A stretch of 5,825 bases of DNA from positions 1 to 5,825 of the forward strand of contig CAMNWW010000150.1 in the NCBI GenBank assembly GCA_946566415.1. Reading direction: 5' to 3'. Made by a program: the position numbers and the translations under genes. Shown here one piece after another: positions 1 to 5,331 of this stretch (positions are counted from its first letter, which is position 1; every line of letters starts with the position of its first letter). This DNA is from an uncultured Lachnospiraceae bacterium. GTDB taxonomy: Bacteria > Bacillota > Clostridia > Lachnospirales > Lachnospiraceae. The notes below the pieces were generated by a model. The model searched no databases, was not told the origin of the DNA, and saw only the letters and a list, made by a program, of their open reading frames with translations.

Positions 1-100
1 GTACGATAAAGATACGGTTACCATTGAATATGAGAGCGGCGGGACAGGGAGATTTAGCAGAAAGGACATTGCCCTGATCCGCCTTGCGTTTGATTTCTAG
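1..100 (+). CDS. rimP: Ribosome maturation factor RimP, C-terminal end (partial)
   Basis: The reading frame is open from base 2 and gives 32 codons before TAG at 98-100, so only the RimP C-terminus is present. RimP binds the pre-30S subunit and helps assemble its head region. The visible peptide contains YESGG, then SRKDIALIRLAFDF at the very end, which resembles the last strands of the RimP SH3-like C-terminal domain, where proteins of this family typically end in a KDIxxxRLxxxF-like pattern. Its position directly upstream of nusA, with 20 nt between the genes, is the standard one and supports the call more than the short peptide does. A second in-frame stop, TGA, follows at 101-103, giving a tandem stop. 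The start and the N-terminal domain lie outside the window. Confidence 0.87.
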   Translation, partial: YDKDTVTIEYESGGTGRFSRKDIALIRLAFDF

Positions 101-104
101 TGAC

Positions 105-110
105 AGGAGG
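105..110 (+). promoter_or_regulatory. Ribosome binding site of nusA
   Basis: A perfect AGGAGG lies 10 nt before ATG 121. It decides the start: the nusA frame also opens at an upstream GTG (100-102) overlapping the rimP stop, but that GTG precedes this site and has no ribosome binding site of its own. Confidence 0.88.
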
Positions 111-120
111 AAAAAGGAAA

Positions 121-1326
121 ATGAATACCGAATTATTAGAAGCACTTACGATTCTGGAGCAGGAAAAGGATATCAGTAAAGATGTGATGCTGGATGCGAT
201 CGAAAATTCATTGATCAATGCCTGTAAGAACCATTTTGGGAAAGCAGACAACATTAAGGTCGTCATGGATCGTGAAACCTGCGATTATTCATTGTTTCAG
301 GAAAAGACAGTCGTAGAAAGCGTGGAGGACGATGTGGAACAGATCAGCCTTGCAAACGCCAGGATGATTGATCCGCAGTATGACCTCGGCGACATCGTAC
401 AGATACCGGTTGAATCGAAGTCCTTTGGACGGATTGCGACTCAGAACGCGAAAAACCTGATTCTGCAAAAAATCCGTGAAGAGGAGAGAAAGGTCGTCTA
501 TGATCAGTATTTTGAGAAAGAGAAGGATATTGTGACAGGTATTGTACAGAGGTATGTGGGAAAGAACATCAGTATTAACCTTGGAAAAGCGGACGCTATG
601 CTGACTGAAAATGAGCAGGTAAAAGGCGAAGTGTTTAAGCCGACCGACCGGATTAAGCTTTATGTCGTGGAGGTAAAGAATACAACAAAGGGTCCGAAGA
701 TCTTGGTGTCTCGTACGCATCCTGAACTGGTCAAACGTTTATTCGAGGCGGAAGTGACGGAGGTAAAAGAAGGTATCGTAGAGATAAAGAGCATTGCACG
801 TGAAGCCGGTTCCCGCACGAAGATTGCGGTGTGGTCCAATGATCCAAACGTGGATCCGGTGGGAGCCTGTGTTGGTATGAATGGATCCCGTGTCAGCGCG
901 GTTGTGGATGAACTCCGCGGGGAAAAAATTGATATCATTAACTGGAACGAGAATCCCGCGCTTTTGATCGAGAACGCGTTAAGCCCGGCGAAAGTTATTT
1001 CCGTTATGGCGGATCCGGATGAAAAGATGGCAAGCGTTATCGTGCCGGACTACCAACTGTCACTTGCGATCGGAAAGGAAGGGCAGAACGCAAGGCTTGC
1101 AGCAAGGCTTACTGGATATAAGATTGATATCAAGAGCGAAACGCAGGCTATCGAGTCCGGCGAGCTTCCGCCGAACTACATGGAGCTTGGAGTGGAAGGC
1201 GAATATGAGGAAACCTATGACGACGGGGAGTACTTAGAAGAGGACGGATCCACAGAAGCGTATACAGAAGAAGGTTACGTGCAGGAGGAATACACGGCAG
1301 ATGACCTTGAACTTTTTGAAGAATAA
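121..1326 (+). CDS. nusA: Transcription termination/antitermination factor NusA
   Basis: NusA binds RNA polymerase near the RNA exit channel and the emerging RNA, and controls pausing, intrinsic termination and antitermination. The product has 401 residues. The N-terminal polymerase-binding domain spans about 1-130 (MNTELLEALTILEQEKDISK at the start). An S1 domain follows at about 134-200 (DIVTGIVQRYVGKNISINLG). KH1 has its GMNG loop at 252-255 and KH2 has GKEG at 318-321, followed by QNARLAARLTGYKIDI, a NusA hallmark. There are no AR repeats as in E. coli. Instead, residues 341-401 form an acidic tail with no Lys, Arg or His, containing six tyrosines and ending DDLELFEE; this makes the protein longer than the roughly 370-residue B. 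subtilis protein. The ATG at 121 is chosen for its AGGAGG. The gene lies 14 nt before rnpM, in one presumed transcript. Confidence 0.97.
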   Translation: MNTELLEALTILEQEKDISKDVMLDAIENSLINACKNHFGKADNIKVVMDRETCDYSLFQEKTVVESVEDDVEQISLANARMIDPQYDLGDIVQIPVESKSFGRIATQNAKNLILQKIREEERKVVYDQYFEKEKDIVTGIVQRYVGKNISINLGKADAMLTENEQVKGEVFKPTDRIKLYVVEVKNTTKGPKILVSRTHPELVKRLFEAEVTEVKEGIVEIKSIAREAGSRTKIAVWSNDPNVDPVGACVGMNGSRVSAVVDELRGEKIDIINWNENPALLIENALSPAKVISVMADPDEKMASVIVPDYQLSLAIGKEGQNARLAARLTGYKIDIKSETQAIESGELPPNYMELGVEGEYEETYDDGEYLEEDGSTEAYTEEGYVQEEYTADDLELFEE

Positions 1327-1328
1327 AT

Positions 1329-1333
1329 AGGAG
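1329..1333 (+). promoter_or_regulatory. Ribosome binding site of rnpM, supporting a TTG start
   Basis: AGGAG lies 7 nt before TTG 1341 and directly after the nusA stop. The nearby ATG at 1336 is only 2 nt from the site and reads ATG ATT TGA, so it cannot give the protein. The rnpM frame has no ATG before codon 9, which is already inside the conserved PMRKCVGC motif. Confidence 0.8.
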
Positions 1334-1340
1334 TGATGAT

Positions 1341-1619
1341 TTGAGCGGGACAAAGAAGATTCCCATGCGCAAATGCGTGGGGTGTCAGGAAATGAAAAAT
1401 AAAAAAGAAATGCTGCGTATTCTGAAAACTTCGGAAAATGAATTTGTATTAGACGCCACCGGACGGAAGAACGGGCGCGGCGCGTATCTTTGTTTTTCAA
1501 CGGACTGCCTGAAAAAAGCGATTAAGAACAAAGGGCTGGAACGCTCGTTTAAACAAACGATACCGGAGGAAGTCTATCAAAGTCTGGAAAAGGAGTTGGG
1601 AACACTTGAAAATAAATAA
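1341..1619 (+). CDS. rnpM: RNase P modulator RnpM (YlxR family, DUF448)
   Basis: A 92-residue basic protein of the YlxR/DUF448 family. Family members are RNA-binding proteins encoded between nusA and infB, and the family has been named RnpM for its reported effect on RNase P, the ribozyme that trims tRNA 5' ends. Visible signatures are PMRKCVGC at 8-15, the loop GRKNGRGAY at 41-49 and a second cysteine pair at C51 and C56. C12/C15 with C51/C56 could hold a metal or simply be structural; that is inference. The length is normal for the family. The start is TTG, chosen because AGGAG sits 7 nt upstream and the conserved core begins only a few residues later. The last 14 nt overlap ylxQ, which suggests translational coupling. 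Confidence 0.93.
   Translation: MSGTKKIPMRKCVGCQEMKNKKEMLRILKTSENEFVLDATGRKNGRGAYLCFSTDCLKKAIKNKGLERSFKQTIPEEVYQSLEKELGTLENK
1591..1595 (+). promoter_or_regulatory. Ribosome binding site of ylxQ, inside the rnpM 3' end
   Basis: AGGAG lies 10 nt before TTG 1606 and is within rnpM codons, so ribosomes translating rnpM pass over it just before ylxQ initiates. Confidence 0.7.
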
Positions 1620-1929
1620 AGTTTTGTCTCTTTTGAGCCTTGCGGTTAAAGCGGGAAAAGTAAAGAGCGGGGAATTCCAGACCGAAAAGGAGATAAGGAG
1701 CCAGAAAGCGTGTCTTGTGATGGTAGCGGCAGATGCGTCGGCCAATACGAAAAAGAAGTTTCAGAATATGTGTGATTTCTATGAGGTGCCAATTTATTTT
1801 TATGGAGATAAAGATACCTTGGGTCATGCAATGGGGAAAGAATCCCGCGCATCTCTTGCAGTAACGGACGCAGGATTTGCCGAGGGAATGAGAAAACATT
1901 TGAACACTGAAGAAAACGCGATTGCATAA
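1606..1929 (+). CDS. ylxQ: L7Ae-family RNA-binding protein YlxQ
   Basis: A 107-residue protein of the ribosomal L7Ae/L30e/S12e/Gadd45 family, whose members bind kink-turn RNA. The start VLSLLSLAVKAGKVKSGE (6-23) and the segment VAADASANTKKKF (40-52) are the family signature, the latter lying where L7Ae proteins contact the RNA kink-turn. The central IYFYGDKDTLGHAMGKE and the following SLAVTDAGFAEGM match the last strands and helix. B. subtilis YlxQ occupies the same place between rnpM and infB; its exact cellular target is not well settled, so I leave the RNA partner open. The start is TTG with AGGAG 10 nt upstream; a second in-frame TTG at 1624 has no ribosome binding site and would remove the first helix. 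It overlaps rnpM by 14 nt and ends 13 nt before infB. Confidence 0.92.
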   Translation: MKINKVLSLLSLAVKAGKVKSGEFQTEKEIRSQKACLVMVAADASANTKKKFQNMCDFYEVPIYFYGDKDTLGHAMGKESRASLAVTDAGFAEGMRKHLNTEENAIA

Positions 1930-1930
1930 G

Positions 1931-1935
1931 GGAGG
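1931..1935 (+). promoter_or_regulatory. Ribosome binding site of infB
   Basis: GGAGG lies 7 nt before ATG 1943 and directly after the ylxQ stop. It rules out an upstream in-frame TTG at 1922 that overlaps the end of ylxQ. Confidence 0.88.
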
Positions 1936-1942
1936 TAGTAAG

Positions 1943-4921
1943 ATGTCTAAATTAAGAGTATATGAGCTGGCGAAAGAACTGGAAAAGACGAGCAAAGAGG
2001 TGCTTTCTATGTTAAAGGATAAAGGTATAGAGGTCGCGAGTCATTCCAGCACTCTTTCGGAAGAGCAGATAGAGGTTGTAAGAAAGGCGGCTGCGCCGAA
2101 GAAAGAGGCGCCTGCCAAGGAGGAACCGGAGAAGAAGGCTCCGATTAAGGAAGAAGCCGGCGCCGAAAAAGCGGCAGAGGCGCCGAAAAAGAAAAAGATC
2201 GTACAGGTGTTCCGCCCTCAAAATGGAGCGAGGCAGGTTCGGGGCCAGACACAGCGCGGCGGAGCCCGTCCTCAGGGACAGCCGGGGCGTTCTGAAATGC
2301 CGGCAATGCGCCCTCAGGGACAAAGCCAGGGGAACAGCCAGACAGGAAGCCGCCCCCAGGGACAGATGAACCGCCCTGAGATGCCCGCGATGCGCTCCCA
2401 AGGACAAAGCCAGGGAAATAATGCCCAGACGGGAAGCCGCCCTCAAAGTCAAGTTCAGGGCGCTGCTCAGACAGGAAGCCGCCCCCAGGGACAAAGCCAG
2501 GGAAATAACGTTCAGGCGGGAAGCCGTCCTCAGAGTCAAACCCAGGGCGCCGCTCAGGCGGGAGGACGTCCCCAGGGACAAAGCCAGGGAAGCAGCGTTC
2601 AGACAGGGAGCCGCCCTCAGGGACAAAGTCAAGGGAATAATCCGCAGGGAGTCCGCACACAGGGACAGGGAGCTGGACGTCCCCAGGGAGGACGTCCCCA
2701 GGGACAAGGTCAGGGAAATACCGCAGGCGGTCCTTACAAAGAGCGTAGAAATGAAGGAGGCCGAGGAACAGGGGAACAGCGCCAGGGACGCCCCGCAGAC
2801 GGAAGAAGGGACGGATTTCAAAACCGTTCAAGGGATGACAGAAAAGATTTTCGTGGATTCCGTGATTCTAAAGACGGGCGTGATTTCCGCGATTCCAGAG
2901 ACTCCAGAGATTCCAAGGATTCCAGAGATTCCAGGGATTCCAGAGATAAACGGCGCGACGACAGAAGAAAGCCGGCGGTATCTGTTCCGGCTCCTACGAT
3001 CACAGAGCAAAAACCCAGTCGTTCTAAGACAAAGGATGCTTATAAGAAAAAGGATTACAAAAATAAGGAGAGCGACGACAGGCTTCCAAAGGGCAAGAAA
3101 GGGAAAAATATCAATACACAGCCGAAAATGGTAAAGCCTCAGCACAAAAAGGAAGAGGTAGAAGAGCAGATCAAGCAGATTACTCTTCCAGAGAAACTTA
3201 CTATACAAGAACTGGCTGATAAGATGAAGGTCCAGCCTTCCGTGATCGTTAAAAAATTGTTCCTTCAGGGCAAGATTGTGACGGTTAATCAGGAAGTGGA
3301 TTTTGAGACGGCTGAAGAGATCGCGATGGAGTTCGATGTTCTCTGCGAGAAGGAAGAAGTGGTAGACGTTATAGAAGAACTGCTGAAAGAAGAGGACGAG
3401 GACGAGAAAAAAATGAAGAAACGTCCCCCGGTGGTCTGCGTTATGGGGCATGTCGATCATGGAAAGACTTCCCTGCTCGACGCGGTCCGGGACACCCATG
3501 TGATCGAGGGCGAGGCCGGAGGAATCACCCAGCATATCGGAGCGTCTGTCGTAGATGTGAACGGAGAGAGCATTACTTTCCTGGACACCCCGGGACATGA
3601 AGCGTTTACAGCGATGCGTATGCGCGGCGCAAATTCCACGGATATCGCTATACTTGTCGTCGCGGCGGACGACGGTGTGATGCCGCAGACGATCGAAGCG
3701 ATCAACCATGCAAAGGCGGCAGGCATCGAGATTGTGGTGGCGATCAACAAGATAGATAAGCCCAGCGCAAATGTGGAACGTGTCAAACAGGAACTGACGG
3801 AATATGAATTGATCCCTGAGGATTGGGGCGGAAGTACAGTATTCGTTCCCGTCTCTGCACATACACGAGAAGGAATTACAGAATTGATGGAGATGATTCT
3901 CCTGACAGCCGAGGTTATGGAATTAAAGGCAAATCCGAACCGGCGTGCAAGAGGTCTTGTAATTGAAGCTGAGCTGGATAAGGGCAAAGGCCCGGTGGCG
4001 ACGGTGCTGGTTCAGAAAGGGACGCTGCGGGTCGGAGATCCGGTGGCGGCAGGTTCTGCCTTCGGTAAAGTCCGGGCAATGATGGACGACAAAGGACGGC
4101 GGGTAAAGGAAGCCGGACCGTCCACCCCGGTGGAGATTCTGGGCCTTAACGACGTTCCTAACGCAGGAGAAGTACTTGTCGGCTGCGGAAATGATAAAGA
4201 AGCGAGAAGTTTTGCAGAGACTTTCATCAGCCAGGGAAGAATGAAAATGCTGGATGAGACGAAACAGAAAATGTCTCTGGACGATCTGTTCAGCCAGATT
4301 AAGGAAGGCAATTTGAAAGAACTCGATATTGTGGTGAAAGCAGATGTACAGGGTTCCGTGGAGGCGATCAGGCAGAGCCTGGTTAAACTTTCTAACGATG
4401 AGGTGGTCGTCAAAATCATCCACGGCGGCGTAGGAGCTGTCAACGAGTCGGACGTCATGCTCGCGGCAGCCTCTAACGCGATCATTATTGGATTCAATGT
4501 CCGCCCGGATGCATCCGCTAAAGAGACCGCGGAGCGCGAGGGAGTCGATGTCCGGCTGTACCGTGTTATTTACAATGCAATAGAAGATGTAGAAGCGGCA
4601 ATGAAAGGAATGCTGGAACCTGTATTCGAGGAGAAGGTCCTTGGCCATGCAGAGGTACGTCAGACATTCCGGGCTTCCGGCGTAGGAACAATCGCGGGAT
4701 CTTATGTGCTTGACGGTACGTTTGAGAGAGACTGCTCCGTGCGCATCACCCGTGACGGCATTGTAATCTATGACGGGAAACTGGCTTCCTTAAGAAGATT
4801 TAAGGATGATGTAAAAGAAGTCCGGGCAGGATATGAATGCGGCTTTGTGTTTGAGCGCTTTAACGACATTAAAGAAGGCGACGAGGTAGAGGCGTTTAAG
4901 ATGGTAGAGATACCGAGGTAG
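1943..4921 (+). CDS. infB: Translation initiation factor IF-2
   Basis: IF2 is the GTPase that brings fMet-tRNA to the 30S subunit and drives 50S joining. The product has 992 residues, well above the roughly 716 of B. subtilis; the excess lies in the N-terminal arm. In order: a first IF2_N helical domain (1-50), an Ala/Lys/Glu linker (51-90), an Arg/Pro/Gln/Gly repeat array (109-258), an Arg/Asp/Ser block (about 295-342), a Lys-rich linker, and a second IF2_N domain (about 414-470). The G domain has all motifs: GHVDHGKT 502-509, GGITQHIGA 526-534, DTPGHE 548-553 with the catalytic His 552, NKID 602-605 and SAH 638-640. Barrel domain II is about 664-760, domain III about 790-880, and the fMet-tRNA-binding C2 domain 901-992 carries GYECG at 963-967. 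No frameshift is seen. Confidence 0.98.
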   Translation: MSKLRVYELAKELEKTSKEVLSMLKDKGIEVASHSSTLSEEQIEVVRKAAAPKKEAPAKEEPEKKAPIKEEAGAEKAAEAPKKKKIVQVFRPQNGARQVRGQTQRGGARPQGQPGRSEMPAMRPQGQSQGNSQTGSRPQGQMNRPEMPAMRSQGQSQGNNAQTGSRPQSQVQGAAQTGSRPQGQSQGNNVQAGSRPQSQTQGAAQAGGRPQGQSQGSSVQTGSRPQGQSQGNNPQGVRTQGQGAGRPQGGRPQGQGQGNTAGGPYKERRNEGGRGTGEQRQGRPADGRRDGFQNRSRDDRKDFRGFRDSKDGRDFRDSRDSRDSKDSRDSRDSRDKRRDDRRKPAVSVPAPTITEQKPSRSKTKDAYKKKDYKNKESDDRLPKGKKGKNINTQPKMVKPQHKKEEVEEQIKQITLPEKLTIQELADKMKVQPSVIVKKLFLQGKIVTVNQEVDFETAEEIAMEFDVLCEKEEVVDVIEELLKEEDEDEKKMKKRPPVVCVMGHVDHGKTSLLDAVRDTHVIEGEAGGITQHIGASVVDVNGESITFLDTPGHEAFTAMRMRGANSTDIAILVVAADDGVMPQTIEAINHAKAAGIEIVVAINKIDKPSANVERVKQELTEYELIPEDWGGSTVFVPVSAHTREGITELMEMILLTAEVMELKANPNRRARGLVIEAELDKGKGPVATVLVQKGTLRVGDPVAAGSAFGKVRAMMDDKGRRVKEAGPSTPVEILGLNDVPNAGEVLVGCGNDKEARSFAETFISQGRMKMLDETKQKMSLDDLFSQIKEGNLKELDIVVKADVQGSVEAIRQSLVKLSNDEVVVKIIHGGVGAVNESDVMLAAASNAIIIGFNVRPDASAKETAEREGVDVRLYRVIYNAIEDVEAAMKGMLEPVFEEKVLGHAEVRQTFRASGVGTIAGSYVLDGTFERDCSVRITRDGIVIYDGKLASLRRFKDDVKEVRAGYECGFVFERFNDIKEGDEVEAFKMVEIPR
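2267..2716 (+). repeat. In-frame Arg/Pro/Gln/Gly tandem repeat array in infB (84/87-bp units)
   Basis: The array encodes IF2 residues 109-258. The basic unit is 14-15 residues starting RPQGQ, RSQGQ or RPQSQ, and pairs of units form four higher-order repeats: residues 109-136 (28), 137-165, 166-194 and 195-223 (29 each), followed by shorter degenerate units to 258. At DNA level the near-identical stretch GGACAAAGCCAGGG recurs at 2318, 2402, 2489 and 2576, spaced 84, 87 and 87 bp, with a variant at 2621. All spacings are multiples of 3, so the frame is kept. The encoded peptide is predicted disordered, basic and almost free of acidic residues (only E118 and E146). Confidence 0.93.
2891..2944 (+). 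repeat. 9-bp Asp-Ser-Arg microsatellite in infB
   Basis: Six head-to-tail copies of a GATTCCAGA-type 9-mer encode Asp-Ser-Arg (once Asp-Ser-Lys) at IF2 residues 317-334. Copies differ by at most one or two bases. Degenerate FRDSKDG and DGRDF units flank it upstream. The unit is a multiple of 3, so copy-number changes by slippage would leave IF2 in frame. Confidence 0.92.
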
Positions 4922-4937
4922 CCGGTAATAGCAGGAC

Positions 4938-4944
4938 AGGAAGG
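4938..4944 (+). promoter_or_regulatory. Weak, distant ribosome binding site candidate of rbfA
   Basis: AGGAAGG is the best purine-rich match upstream of rbfA but lies 14 nt from ATG 4959, further than usual. An in-frame TAA at 4947 excludes any earlier start, so the start itself is firm even though the binding site is not. Confidence 0.4.
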
Positions 4945-4958
4945 CATAAAAGAAAGAA

Positions 4959-5330
4959 ATGAAAAAAAACAGTATTAAAAACACGCGAGTAAATATAGAG
5001 GTGCAGCGCGAGTTAAGTATTTTGCTGCGCGGCGGAATCAAAGATCCGCGCATTGCACCTATGACCTCTGTGGTGGCGGTAGAAGTCGCGCCGGATCTAA
5101 AGACTTGCAAGGCTTACATCAGTGTACTGGGAGATGAGAAAGCCCAGGCAGATACGCTGAAAGGACTTAAGAGCGCAGAGGGCTATATCAGAAGGGAGCT
5201 TGCGCATTCATTGAATATGCGAAATACTCCTGAGATTCGTTTTATTTTGGATCAATCTATCGAATATGGTGTGCGTATGTCCCAAAAAATCGATGATGTG
5301 ACGAAGGATTTGAAAAAAGAGGATGATTGA
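4959..5330 (+). CDS. rbfA: 30S ribosome-binding factor RbfA
   Basis: RbfA binds the immature 30S subunit near the 16S rRNA 5' region and supports late maturation, notably at low temperature. The product has 123 residues, normal for the family. It is a single KH-like domain: the N-terminal helix RVNIEVQRELSILLRGGIKDPRI (10-32), the strand region APMTSVVAVEVAPDLKTCKAYISVLG (33-58), the interrupted KH helix AEGYIRREL (73-81) with the AxG-type kink, and the closing RNTPEIRF (88-95) plus DQSIEYG (98-104), all standard for RbfA. ATG 4959 is the only possible start in this frame because TAA occurs at 4947. The gene follows infB after 37 nt, the largest gap in the window, and is separated from nrnA by one base. 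Its codons 2-3 lie in a run of eight A. Confidence 0.96.
   Translation: MKKNSIKNTRVNIEVQRELSILLRGGIKDPRIAPMTSVVAVEVAPDLKTCKAYISVLGDEKAQADTLKGLKSAEGYIRRELAHSLNMRNTPEIRFILDQSIEYGVRMSQKIDDVTKDLKKEDD
5319..5323 (+). promoter_or_regulatory. Ribosome binding site of nrnA, inside the rbfA 3' end
   Basis: GAGGA lies 8 nt before ATG 5332 and within the last codons of rbfA. It favours ATG 5332 over the in-frame ATG 5323, which directly abuts this site. Confidence 0.65.
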
Positions 5331-5331
5331 C

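Noticed and set aside
100..120. Earlier GTG start for nusA at 100
   Set aside because: It overlaps the rimP stop, precedes the AGGAGG instead of following it, and would add seven residues not expected in NusA.
2297..2392. Internal start for a shorter IF2 form, as in E. coli
   Set aside because: In-frame ATGs exist at 2297, 2306, 2366, 2381 and 2390, but none has a ribosome binding site at proper spacing; the nearest, AGGGA before 2366, is only 3 nt away.
2267..2716. CRISPR-like regular spacing of repeats in infB
   Set aside because: The spacing is regular, but the intervening segments are themselves repeats, all lengths are multiples of 3, and the whole stretch lies in frame inside a coding gene.
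2012..2831. Long open frames on the minus strand opposite the infB repeat region
   Set aside because: They mirror the repetitive, stop-poor Gln/Gly array, giving Ser/Leu-rich or Gly/Phe/Pro-rich translations with no recognisable domain and no ribosome binding site seen. The + strand frame is unmistakably IF2.
2421..3134. A 237-codon alternative + strand frame inside infB
   Set aside because: It is an out-of-frame reading of the same repeats, very Arg-rich and without family motifs; a shadow of infB.
2828..3862. A 344-codon minus-strand open frame opposite the IF2 G domain
   Set aside because: It is antisense to highly conserved GTPase codons, has His/Phe/Leu-rich composition typical of a shadow frame, and has no neighbouring minus-strand gene or recognisable motif.
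4922..4958. Terminator or attenuator between infB and rbfA
   Set aside because: I see no inverted repeat able to form a stable stem and no T run.
5323..5331. Earlier ATG start for nrnA at 5323
   Set aside because: It directly abuts the GAGGA site, so spacing is too short, and the three extra residues add nothing to the family motif; ATG 5332 fits better but the choice is not absolute.
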